The notes: a model not told the origin generated them from the sequence alone. A stretch of DNA of 6,087 nucleotides from Bacillota bacterium (GCA_021779235.1 JAJYBA010000098.1:1-6087); one strand, 5' to 3'. Counted from the stretch's first letter, positions 1-5,513 are shown. Program-made: numbers and translations.

Positions 1-297
1 TTAATGTGTAAGCTTCAAAAACCATGGCAAAATGCTTATTTAGGCAGCGTGCATGGAAGGCAGGAAGAATTTATCTCAATAATACGTAAATTTGAGACTT
101 CTGTGTGGCTTACGGATAAAAGCAATTCACCACAAGTTTTATGTAAAAAACTTCATGAAAATAATATTAAAGCTATGGTATATGTGGGAGAAGAATTATC
201 CTACGAGGATGAAAGAATAATAAAAGGTACAGTAGAAGAAATTAAGGATAAAACTTTTAATGACCTCAGTGTGGTTGTTATAGAAAATATAGATTAA
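1..297 (+). CDS. cbiE: Cobalt-precorrin-7 C5-methyltransferase CbiE, C-terminal part (5' end outside window)
   Basis: This is the last ~98 codons of a CbiE-type tetrapyrrole methylase. The frame is open to the left edge (codon TTA at 1-3), so the methionine at 4 is internal and not a start; full CbiE proteins are about 200 residues. Seen in the sequence: a SVHGR segment near the start of the visible part (CbiE proteins carry a SLHGR-like motif here), then VWLTDKSNSPQVL and VGEELSYEDERIIKGT, which match the C-terminal half of the family, ending in a hydrophobic strand LSVVVIENI. The family transfers a methyl group from S-adenosylmethionine to C5 (with CbiT acting at C15) of the corrin ring in the cytoplasm. 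The SAM-binding GxGPG loop would lie upstream and is not visible. cbiL begins 24 bases downstream, so no CbiT domain is fused to the C terminus, unlike CbiET/CobL fusions. Identification rests on motif memory, without alignment. Confidence 0.88.
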   Translation, partial: LMCKLQKPWQNAYLGSVHGRQEEFISIIRKFETSVWLTDKSNSPQVLCKKLHENNIKAMVYVGEELSYEDERIIKGTVEEIKDKTFNDLSVVVIENID

Positions 298-321
298 ATT
301 AATAGATATGGAGGATGGGAC

Positions 322-987
322 ATGGCAAAATTATATGGTGTAGGGGTAGGACCTGGAGATAAGGAACTACTTACAATAAAGGCAATAAAAACAATTGGAA
401 AATGTGATGTTATAGTGGTGCCAAGCGCAATGAGTGGTGGGAAAAGTATAGCTCATGAAATAGCAGAAGAATATATTAACAAGGATTCTGAAGTGTTAGT
501 TAAGCATTTTCCTATGGGGGGCGAAGAGCAGGAATCTAAAATATATGAAGCTTATAAGGCTATTGAAGAAAAGCTTAAAGCTGGGAAAGACGTTGCCTTC
601 TTAACTATAGGAGATCCTTTTGTATATAGTACATACATATATCTTTTAAATTACATAAAGGAAAGTGGATATGAAGTTGAAACAGTTCCAGGCATAACCT
701 CATTTTGTGCTTGTGCTAGTATAGCCAATGAGCATTTAGTAATTGGTAATGAACCACTTTTAATACTTCCAGCATCTAGACTTGATACTATAAAGGATGA
801 AAAATTCCTAGTTATTATGAAGGTTTATAGAGTAGAGGAAGAAGTTTTAAATATTCTAGAAGCAAAGGGATATAACTATGTATATGTTAAAAAGGCAGGC
901 AGAGAAGGGCAAGAAGTTCTGAAAGATCGTGCAAGTATATTAAAAAATAAAGAATATATGAGTTTAATAATTGCAAAGAAAGAATAA
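322..987 (+). CDS. cbiL: Cobalt-factor II (precorrin-2) C20-methyltransferase CbiL
   Basis: This is a complete 221-residue SAM-dependent tetrapyrrole methylase. The SAM-binding loop GVGPGD is at residues 8-13, the second conserved segment LTIGDPFVYST at 94-104 and the third VPGITSFCACAS at 122-133. The pattern GDPFVYST, with the preceding VPSAMSGGKSIAHEIA stretch (33-48), is typical of CbiL/CobI rather than CbiF or CbiH. Family role: methylation of cobalt-factor II at C20, the first committed methylation after precorrin-2 in the anaerobic route. The ATG at 322 has a GGAGG at 310-314, 7 bases away, so the start is firm. It follows cbiE by 24 bases and is probably co-transcribed. The 120-base gap to cbiF carries two short repeats. 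The length is slightly below the ~230-240 usual for the family, without an obvious deletion. The cytoplasmic location is inferred from the absence of a signal peptide or membrane segments. Confidence 0.93.
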   Translation: MAKLYGVGVGPGDKELLTIKAIKTIGKCDVIVVPSAMSGGKSIAHEIAEEYINKDSEVLVKHFPMGGEEQESKIYEAYKAIEEKLKAGKDVAFLTIGDPFVYSTYIYLLNYIKESGYEVETVPGITSFCACASIANEHLVIGNEPLLILPASRLDTIKDEKFLVIMKVYRVEEEVLNILEAKGYNYVYVKKAGREGQEVLKDRASILKNKEYMSLIIAKKE

Positions 988-1016
988 TAGGACATAGAAA
1001 TAAAAGCAATTATTTA

Positions 1017-1032
1017 GGGACGGTTAACAACT
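1017..1032 (+). repeat. REP-like 16-mer, copy 1 (G type)
   Basis: Exact copy of GGGACGGTTAACAACT in the cbiL-cbiF gap. It contains the palindromic core GTTAAC. It is one of six copies in the window and is perfectly complementary to copy 6 at 2811-2826. A 12-base perfect palindrome, AAGTTTAAACTT (1038-1049), lies between this copy and copy 2. Confidence 0.85.
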
Positions 1033-1059
1033 AATTGAAGTTTAAACTTAAATAAGTTA

Positions 1060-1075
1060 GGGACAGTTAACAACT
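1060..1075 (+). repeat. REP-like 16-mer, copy 2 (A type)
   Basis: GGGACAGTTAACAACT, in direct orientation to copy 1, starting 43 bases after it. It differs from copy 1 only at the sixth base (A for G). It ends 15 bases before the cbiF ribosome binding site, so it is transcribed as part of the cbiL-cbiF intergenic mRNA. Confidence 0.85.
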
Positions 1076-1107
1076 ATATTAAAAATAATAAGGAATAGGT
1101 GAATTAT

Positions 1108-1863
1108 ATGATTTATTTTATAGGTGCAGGACCAGGAGATGTGGATTTAATAACAGTTAAAGGCAGGAATATATTATCGAGTGCAGATGTAGTTATATAT
1201 GCGGGATCTCTTGTAAGTGCGCAGCATATGAGTTTTTGCAAGGAAGATGCAGTAGTTCACAATTCTGCTTCCATGACTTTAGAAGAGGTTATAGAGGTTA
1301 TGAAGAAAGCACATAGTGAAAATAAAAATGTAGTAAGACTTCATACTGGAGACCCAGCTATATATGGAGCTATAAAAGAGCAAATGGATGAGCTAGATAA
1401 ATTTAATATAGATTATTCAGTAGTGCCAGGAGTAAGCTCCTTTTCAGCAGCAGCTTCTGTTATAAAAAAGGAGTTTACGCTTCCGAGTGTGACTCAAACT
1501 GTAATTTTAACAAGGGTAGAGGGAAGAACTCCTGTACCTGAAACAGAGGATCTAGAAAAGTTAGCTTCAATCGGAGCATCTATGGCTATTTTCTTATCTA
1601 TAAGTATGATAGATAAAGTAGTAGCAAAGCTCAGATCTGGTTACGGAAGAAATGTTCCTATAGCGGTAATTGAAAGAGCTACTTGGGAGGATGAAAGAGC
1701 TATTATTGGAACCTTAGACGATATAGCAGAGAAGGTAAAAGCAGCTAAAATAACAAAGTGTGCTCAAATTCTTGTAGGTGATTTTATAGATTGTGAATAT
1801 GAAAAGAGCCTTTTATATGATAAGACCTTTACGCATATGTATAGAGAAGGAAAGACGAATTAA
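1108..1863 (+). CDS. cbiF: Cobalt-precorrin-4 C11-methyltransferase CbiF
   Basis: This is a 251-residue tetrapyrrole methylase of the CbiF/CobM type. Visible motifs: the SAM loop GAGPGD at 6-11, IYAGSLV at 30-36, RLHTGDPAIYGA at 77-88, VPGVSSFSAAAS at 106-117 and ERATWEDER at 189-197. YAGSLV and the HTGDPAIYGA form are characteristic of CbiF. The enzyme methylates C11 of cobalt-precorrin-4 using SAM, in the cytoplasm; the length matches the family (~250). Start choice: a GTG at 1099 in the same frame would add three residues, but AGGTG at 1097-1101 sits 6 bases before the ATG at 1108, and family members begin directly with MIYFIGAGPGD, so I choose 1108. The gene lies in the cobalamin operon between cbiL and cbiH; the usual partner cbiG does not follow it. 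The next 109 bases hold no recognisable gene. Confidence 0.93.
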   Translation: MIYFIGAGPGDVDLITVKGRNILSSADVVIYAGSLVSAQHMSFCKEDAVVHNSASMTLEEVIEVMKKAHSENKNVVRLHTGDPAIYGAIKEQMDELDKFNIDYSVVPGVSSFSAAASVIKKEFTLPSVTQTVILTRVEGRTPVPETEDLEKLASIGASMAIFLSISMIDKVVAKLRSGYGRNVPIAVIERATWEDERAIIGTLDDIAEKVKAAKITKCAQILVGDFIDCEYEKSLLYDKTFTHMYREGKTN

Positions 1864-1892
1864 TATTCCATGAGCCTTGAAAGAATAGATAC

Positions 1893-1921
1893 ACATATTT
1901 ATGTAAACTTTGGAAATATGT
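1893..1921 (+). other. Small stem-loop in the cbiF-cbiH gap
   Basis: ACATATTT (1893-1900) is complementary to AAATATGT (1914-1921), with a 13-base loop. The stem is all A/T except one pair and has no T-run after it, so it is not a terminator. It might be an mRNA processing or stability element, or chance in AT-rich DNA. Confidence 0.3.
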
Positions 1922-1972
1922 ATTTTGTGAGAGTAGCATATTAGTAAAAATAAATATAAAGGAGATGTTAAA

Positions 1973-2689
1973 TTGGGTAAATTATATGTAATAGGAATTG
2001 GTCCAGGTGGACTTGAGCATATGACAATAAGAGCTATGGAAGCTATTAAAGAGAGTGATATAGTTGTAGGCTATAACAAATATATAGACATGATAAAACC
2101 ATTGTTAGAAGAAAAAGAAATATTCTCTACAGGTATGAAGGGCGAAGAAGAGCGATGCAAAAAAGCACTAGAACTTTGCAAGGACAAGGTAGTTAGTGTA
2201 ATAAGTACTGGAGATTCTGGAATTTACGGAATGGCCGGATTAATTCTTCAGATGCGTCAAGAGGAGAATGTTGAGGTTATTCCGGGAGTTACAGCTTCTT
2301 CTGCAGCAGCTTCAATCCTTGGAGCACCTTTGATGCATGATAATTGTAACATAAGCTTAAGCGACTTGATGACCCCATATGAATTAATTAAAAAAAGAGT
2401 GGACCTAGCAGCAAAAGGCGATTTCATAATTTCATTATACAACCCTAAAAGTAAGGGGAGACCTCATTATTTAAGAGAAAATATAGATATAATAAGAAAA
2501 CATAGAGCTGGAACTGTGCCAATTGCGGTAGTTAAAAATGCACTTAGAGACGGACAGCAAGTGAATATATTTACTTTAGATACCTTTGATGAAAATATAG
2601 TTGATATGTTCTCAATTGTTATAATTGGTAATAGTCAAAGTTATGTAAAAGATGGAAAGTTTATAACACCAAGAGGTTATAAAGTTTAA
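1973..2689 (+). CDS. cbiH: Cobalt-precorrin-3B (cobalt-factor III) C17-methyltransferase CbiH
   Basis: This is a 238-residue tetrapyrrole methylase of the CbiH/CobJ type, the ring-contraction methylase of the corrin pathway. It methylates C17, with formation of the ring-A lactone in the anaerobic route. Visible motifs: SAM loop GIGPGG at 8-13, GYNKYIDMI at 33-41, STGDSGIYGMAG at 78-89, IPGVTASSAAASILGAPL at 103-120, SLSDLMTPYELI at 128-139, SLYNPKSKGRP at 154-164 and the C-terminal TPRGY at 232-236. The SLSDL and LYNPKSKGRP blocks are diagnostic for this branch. The start is a TTG at 1973 with GGAG at 1961-1964, 8 bases upstream; no better in-frame start exists and the protein begins at the expected strand. 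It is a single-domain protein without the CbiG fusion found in some bacteria. A cluster of four repeats follows the stop codon. Confidence 0.93.
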   Translation: MGKLYVIGIGPGGLEHMTIRAMEAIKESDIVVGYNKYIDMIKPLLEEKEIFSTGMKGEEERCKKALELCKDKVVSVISTGDSGIYGMAGLILQMRQEENVEVIPGVTASSAAASILGAPLMHDNCNISLSDLMTPYELIKKRVDLAAKGDFIISLYNPKSKGRPHYLRENIDIIRKHRAGTVPIAVVKNALRDGQQVNIFTLDTFDENIVDMFSIVIIGNSQSYVKDGKFITPRGYKV

Positions 2690-2697
2690 AAAATCGA

Positions 2698-2713
2698 GGG
2701 ACAGTTAACAACT
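2698..2713 (+). repeat. REP-like 16-mer, copy 3 (A type)
   Basis: GGGACAGTTAACAACT, beginning 8 bases after the cbiH stop codon. With two further T's it forms an 18-base perfect inverted repeat with copy 5 (2698-2715 against 2776-2793). Confidence 0.85.
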
Positions 2714-2741
2714 TTTTGGCCTTAAACAAACAAATAATTGT

Positions 2742-2757
2742 GGGACGGTTAATAAAT
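2742..2757 (+). repeat. REP-like 16-mer, copy 4 (G type, degenerate)
   Basis: GGGACGGTTAATAAAT, in direct orientation to copy 3 and starting 44 bases after it. It matches the family over the first 11 bases, then differs at two positions (C to T and C to A). It is the only imperfect copy of the six. Confidence 0.7.
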
Positions 2758-2777
2758 TTTGGTGATAAGTTCAATAA

Positions 2778-2793
2778 AGTTGTTAACTGTCCC
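2778..2793 (-). repeat. REP-like 16-mer, copy 5 (A type, inverted)
   Basis: AGTTGTTAACTGTCCC on the + strand, the exact reverse complement of copies 2 and 3. It is followed by two more C's. Positioned to pair with copy 3 in the transcript. Confidence 0.85.
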
Positions 2794-2810
2794 CCAACTA
2801 TTTGTCTATA

Positions 2811-2826
2811 AGTTGTTAACCGTCCC
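2811..2826 (-). repeat. REP-like 16-mer, copy 6 (G type, inverted)
   Basis: AGTTGTTAACCGTCCC on the + strand, the exact reverse complement of copy 1. It starts 33 bases after the start of copy 5 and ends 19 bases before the cbiJ ribosome binding site. In the cbiH-cbiJ mRNA it could pair with copy 3 with a single mismatch, closing a ~130-base structure. Confidence 0.85.
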
Positions 2827-2857
2827 CAATAAATTCAACTATTTTAGGAAGTGAAAA

Positions 2858-3628
2858 ATGATGATAGGTTTAATTGTAGGTACTTCAGAAGGGAAAAATA
2901 TTCTTTCAGGATTAAATGAGTTTACAGATGATATTTTCATCTCAACAGCTACTGCTTATGGAGCAGAGCTTTTAAAGGATTATAAATATAAAATTTTCAA
3001 TGAGAAACCTTTAGACTTAAAAGGATTGATGGAAGCCATTGCAAACTATAATATAAAAATATTAATTGATGCATCTCATCCGTATGCATTAGAAATTACT
3101 AAAAATGCAATGGAAGCGTGTAAAGGCTGTGGAGTACAATATATTAGATATGAGAGGCCGTCAGTTTTGGAAAAATTTAAAGAAAATAAAAATGTTATTA
3201 TGGTGGAAGATTATGATGATCTGTGTCTACATCTAAAAAAAATAGAAGGAAATATTTTAAATACCACAGGTAGCAGAAATATAGATAAAATTCTAAGTTT
3301 CAATTTAAAGAATAGGGTAATACATAGAGTTTTACCTTCGCTTAAGGTTCTAGAAGAGATTTTAGACTTAGGAGTAAGAGTTGAGGATATAGTTGCAATG
3401 AAGGGGCCAGTAGGTTATGAATTAAATTGTGGCTTTATTAAAGAATACAGGGCTAAAGCTATATTAATGAAGGATAGTGGAGTTCAAGGTGGAACTGAGG
3501 AAAAAATAAAAGCAGCTATAGATAATAATATACTCGCATTTATAATAGGAAGAAAACCTATGGATTATTCAGAAGTGTTTTACAGTGAGTTAGAACTTAT
3601 AAAATATATTCACAATATAAAAATATAA
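2858..3628 (+). CDS. cbiJ: Cobalt-precorrin-6A reductase CbiJ
   Basis: This is a 256-residue CbiJ/CobK-family reductase, which uses a nicotinamide cofactor to reduce the macrocycle of (cobalt-)precorrin-6A before the C5/C15 methylations. It is a cytoplasmic enzyme. Visible motifs: the N-terminal nucleotide-binding strand and loop GLIVGTSEGK at 4-13, DASHPYA at 71-77, RYERPS at 97-102, TTGSRN at 136-141, RVLP at 157-160, KGPVGYELN at 182-190, KDSG at 205-208 and the C-terminal IIGRKP at 229-234. These blocks occur in the order known for the family and the length is typical (~250). The ATG at 2858 has AGGA at 2846-2849, 8 bases upstream; a second ATG follows directly at 2861, so the true start may be one codon later. 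It lies 168 bases after cbiH, with a repeat cluster between them. It appears to be the last cobalamin gene of the operon, and no terminator is visible directly after it. Confidence 0.93.
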   Translation: MMIGLIVGTSEGKNILSGLNEFTDDIFISTATAYGAELLKDYKYKIFNEKPLDLKGLMEAIANYNIKILIDASHPYALEITKNAMEACKGCGVQYIRYERPSVLEKFKENKNVIMVEDYDDLCLHLKKIEGNILNTTGSRNIDKILSFNLKNRVIHRVLPSLKVLEEILDLGVRVEDIVAMKGPVGYELNCGFIKEYRAKAILMKDSGVQGGTEEKIKAAIDNNILAFIIGRKPMDYSEVFYSELELIKYIHNIKI

Positions 3629-3664
3629 ATTTAAAACTTTCCATATTCCTTTTATGCAAATTAT

Positions 3665-3694
3665 TTGATAGAATAGATTAGAAAAAATTATATT
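3665..3694 (+). promoter_or_regulatory. Possible promoter before the DUF1450 gene
   Basis: TTGATA (3665-3670) and TATATT (3689-3694), spaced 18 bases, resemble a sigma-A promoter (five of six in each box). The site is in the 105-base gap after cbiJ. In AT-rich DNA such matches arise easily, so read-through from the cobalamin operon is equally possible. Confidence 0.4.
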
Positions 3695-3733
3695 TTAGAT
3701 TTAATAAAATTTGCAGAAGGAGAGATTATAGAT

Positions 3734-3952
3734 ATGAAGATTAGTTTTTGCGAGCATAATGAAGGAATAGAAGAAGTTGTTGAAGCTATTAGAAATGAGT
3801 ATCCAGAATGTACAGTTACCTTAAATAAATGTATAGGTGCCTGCGATAAATGCGGAACTACTTTAATTGCCAGAATAAATGGAAAATTAGTTGAGGCAGA
3901 AGTATGTGAAGACCTATTAGACATAATAGGGGAGTACATGGAGTTAGAATAG
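3734..3952 (+). CDS. Small cysteine-rich DUF1450/YuzB-like protein
   Basis: This is a 72-residue acidic protein with six cysteines at 6, 26, 33, 37, 40 and 58. The segment KCIGACDKCG (32-41) gives C-x3-C-x2-C. The fold pattern (an N-terminal strand ending in C6, a helix, a cysteine loop, a two-stranded hairpin around INGKLVEA, and a C-terminal helix) resembles the DUF1450 (YuzB-like) family, which is small and thioredoxin/ferredoxin-like. The biochemical function of that family is not known to me; redox, metal or iron-sulfur binding is inference from the cysteines. The ATG at 3734 has AAGGAGAG at 3717-3724, a somewhat long spacing of about 11 bases. It lies 105 bases after cbiJ and 22 bases before a strong terminator, so it is either the last gene of the cobalamin transcript or a single-gene unit. 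No signal peptide or membrane segment is seen. The C-x3-C-x2-C spacing is the most distinctive feature. Confidence 0.72.
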   Translation: MKISFCEHNEGIEEVVEAIRNEYPECTVTLNKCIGACDKCGTTLIARINGKLVEAEVCEDLLDIIGEYMELE

Positions 3953-3971
3953 AATTATTTAAATGTGCCTT

Positions 3972-4012
3972 AAATAAACCCCTTTAGCTTAGTTAGCTAA
4001 AGGGGTTTATTT
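3972..4012 (+). terminator. Strong intrinsic terminator after the DUF1450 gene
   Basis: A perfect inverted repeat: 3972-3989 pairs with 3995-4012 (18 pairs including outer A/T pairs). The core arm AAACCCCTTTAGCT pairs with AGCTAAAGGGGTTT over a 5-base loop, TAGTT, and is followed by a short T-rich tail. It closes the transcript covering the DUF1450 gene and any read-through from the cobalamin operon. Confidence 0.92.
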
Positions 4013-4060
4013 TATGTATTATTTGTTGCAATCTGGATAAATTAAATATAAATAAATTCA

Positions 4061-4098
4061 TATGTATCACTATTGATATGTATCACTATTGATACATA
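4061..4098 (+). promoter_or_regulatory. Probable operator: tandem 16-mer plus palindrome over the degV -35 box
   Basis: A 16-base unit, TATGTATCACTATTGA, occurs twice in tandem (4061-4076 and 4077-4092). The second unit is also the left part of a palindrome: TATGTATC (4077-4084), a 6-base spacer, then GATACATA (4091-4098). The outer ATGT...ACAT halves resemble known PadR-family operators, though the spacing (12 bases between ATGT and ACAT) is larger than the 8-10 I recall. The palindrome covers the -35 box of the degV promoter, so a bound repressor would block RNA polymerase. The padR gene two positions downstream is the obvious candidate ligand; this is inference. Confidence 0.65.
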
Positions 4099-4117
4099 CA
4101 TATTATGGTGATATAAT
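4089..4117 (+). promoter_or_regulatory. Sigma-A promoter of the degV-padR operon
   Basis: -35 box TTGATA (4089-4094), a 17-base spacer and -10 box TATAAT (4112-4117), preceded by TG one base upstream (extended -10, TGATATAAT). This is a near-consensus housekeeping promoter, 32 bases from the -10 box to the degV start codon. Confidence 0.85.
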
Positions 4118-4148
4118 GGTAATATGATGCAATATAGGAGGGGTCAAT

Positions 4149-4997
4149 TTGAACAAAATAGCACTGATAACAGACACTACAAGCGATTTAAGTAAAGAGG
4201 ATATAGAGAAATATAATATAAATGTATTACCCTTTAGGATTATCTATTCTGATAGAGAGTATTCAGACAATGTAGATATTACACCACAAGAAGTTTACAA
4301 TAATATGGAGAAAGAAGTACCTACATCATCGTTGCCATCAATGAAAGATATGGAGGAACTGTTTTTAAAATTAGAGGAGCAGGGATATACTCATGCTATA
4401 GCAATAACTTTATCCACTGGTCTATCAGGTATATTTAATGCTATGAAACTTACAAGTGAAAATCATCCAAGCATTATTACTCACGTATGTGATTCACAAT
4501 CTATATCACTTGGTGAAGGATTAATAGTGACAGAATGTGGAAGGCTTATACAAGAAGGAAAGAGTTTTGAAGAAATTGTTGAAGCTATTCCATCTATTAA
4601 AAAAAGAATCCATCTATATTTTGTAGTAGGTACTTTAGAGTACTTAAAAAGAGGTGGAAGAATAGGAAAAGTTTCAGGAACCATCGCAGAGCTTTTAAAC
4701 ATTAAACCTATAATCACAGTAGATACTGACGGTAAATATATTACCTGTGAAAAGGTGAGGGGTAGAAAACAGTCTCTGAATAAGCTTGTAGAACTTACAA
4801 ACAATATTTTAGAAAAAAAGAAGTGTAAAGTTTATATATTGCACGGTGATGCCTTAGAAGAGTCTAAAAAAGTAATGGAAATCATGCGTCCCCTTCCAAA
4901 CGTTAGCTCTATAGAATTTGGAGGATGTATAAGTCCTGTATCAGGAGTTCATAGTGGACCAGGTCTAGTAGGAATGGTATGTATAGAGGAACTTTAA
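4149..4997 (+). CDS. DegV family fatty-acid-binding protein (FakB-like)
   Basis: This is a 282-residue DegV-family protein, the usual length. Visible blocks: N-terminal TDTTSDL at 8-14, PTSSLPS at 58-64 (most relatives have TSQPS here), ITLSTGLSGIFNA at 86-98, LEYLKRGGRIGK at 163-174, LLNIKPII at 182-189 and C-terminal PVSGVHSGPGLVG at 263-275 with a conserved histidine at 268. Members bind a single fatty acid; the best studied ones (FakB) present it to the kinase FakA so that exogenous fatty acids enter phospholipid synthesis. No FakA gene is in this window, so a role with FakA is inferred from the family. The protein is cytoplasmic, with no signal or membrane segment. The start is TTG at 4149 with AGGAGGGG at 4136-4143; MNKIALITDTT is the expected N terminus. 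A near-consensus promoter lies just upstream and padR follows 6 bases after the stop, so the two are very likely co-transcribed. Which DegV subtype and which fatty acid cannot be told. Confidence 0.92.
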   Translation: MNKIALITDTTSDLSKEDIEKYNINVLPFRIIYSDREYSDNVDITPQEVYNNMEKEVPTSSLPSMKDMEELFLKLEEQGYTHAIAITLSTGLSGIFNAMKLTSENHPSIITHVCDSQSISLGEGLIVTECGRLIQEGKSFEEIVEAIPSIKKRIHLYFVVGTLEYLKRGGRIGKVSGTIAELLNIKPIITVDTDGKYITCEKVRGRKQSLNKLVELTNNILEKKKCKVYILHGDALEESKKVMEIMRPLPNVSSIEFGGCISPVSGVHSGPGLVGMVCIEEL

Positions 4998-5003
4998 ATA
5001 GTA

Positions 5004-5459
5004 ATGAATGATATGAAAAACAAAGATAATGAGATAGACATTAGAGCTGAAGAAAAAAGGCTTTATGAAGAATATAAGAAAAAACTTTCAGAACTGCGAA
5101 AAGTTCAAAAGGAAAAAGAAGCCGTGGGGCAAGTATTCACAAAAGGATTACTACCTTTATACGTGCTATATATTCTAAGTTTAGGTGAAACTAATGGAAA
5201 TGATATATCTCATAAAATTGGTGAAAGAACAAATGGTCTTTGGGTTCCCAGTACAGGCGGAATATATCCTCTTTTAAAAAGGTTAGAAAAGGAGAAATTG
5301 ATTGTTGGGGAGTGGAGCAATTCTAAGAAAGCACAGAAAATTTATAAAATCACTGAAGAAGGTAGACAAGAATTAGAAAATAAAAAATACCTACTACAAG
5401 GTAAAATTGAAGAAGCTTTGGAAGTATTTAAAATAATCTATAAAGATTTATATAATTAA
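5004..5459 (+). CDS. PadR family transcriptional regulator
   Basis: This is a 151-residue winged-helix regulator of the PadR family. Residues ~1-42 form a highly charged, lysine/glutamate-rich helix that could be a coiled coil. The winged helix spans ~48-125: LPLYVLYILSLGETNGNDIS (helices 1-2), then PSTGGIYPLLKRLEKEKLI (82-100, the PadR recognition-helix signature) and the wing ending in KIYKITEEGRQEL. A C-terminal helix (~126-150) is expected to dimerise. The family mostly represses neighbouring genes, often transporters or detoxification genes, and is released by small hydrophobic ligands. The start at 5004 lies 6 bases after the degV stop, with GAGG about 14 bases upstream, suggesting translational coupling; a second in-frame ATG is at 5013. 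The charged N-terminal extension before the usual PadR start is longer than in minimal members. Likely targets are its own operon (palindrome at 4077-4098) and possibly the ABC exporter gene at 6009; both are inferences. Confidence 0.92.
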   Translation: MNDMKNKDNEIDIRAEEKRLYEEYKKKLSELRKVQKEKEAVGQVFTKGLLPLYVLYILSLGETNGNDISHKIGERTNGLWVPSTGGIYPLLKRLEKEKLIVGEWSNSKKAQKIYKITEEGRQELENKKYLLQGKIEEALEVFKIIYKDLYN

Positions 5460-5468
5460 AATATAAGT

Positions 5469-5499
5469 AGCTGCAGGTGAGAATTCACTTGCAGCTTTT
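5469..5499 (+). terminator. Intrinsic terminator of degV-padR
   Basis: Arm 5469-5480 (AGCTGCAGGTGA) pairs with 5485-5496 (TCACTTGCAGCT): 12 pairs with one G-T wobble over a 4-base loop, then TTTT. It begins 10 bases after the padR stop codon. Confidence 0.88.
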
Positions 5500-5513
5500 G
5501 TACGTCTAACAGG

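Noticed and set aside
1099..1107. GTG start that would extend CbiF by three residues
   Set aside because: The ATG at 1108 has a better-spaced AGGTG and matches the family N terminus.
988..1107. Search for a cobalamin riboswitch or other known riboswitch in the operon gaps
   Set aside because: No conserved B12-box-like or other recognisable riboswitch core was seen in any gap; the operon leader is outside the window.
1870..1944. 24-codon open frame in the cbiF-cbiH gap, considered as a cbiG remnant
   Set aside because: It has no ribosome binding site and no resemblance to CbiG, and it overlaps a small AT stem-loop.
2257..2442. 61-codon open frame on the minus strand inside cbiH
   Set aside because: It lies wholly within the well-supported cbiH gene, has no family resemblance and is an antisense shadow.
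1017..2827. Repeats considered as a CRISPR array
   Set aside because: The repeats are only 16 bases, occur in both orientations, are split between two gaps with genes between, and have no regular spacers.
3688..3939. 83-codon open frame on the minus strand over the DUF1450 gene
   Set aside because: It is antisense to a gene with a good ribosome binding site and family-like cysteine motif, and its residues look like a low-complexity serine/isoleucine shadow.
4481..4804. 107-codon open frame on the minus strand inside degV
   Set aside because: It is fully contained in degV, whose motifs are clear; no ribosome binding site or recognisable domain was seen.
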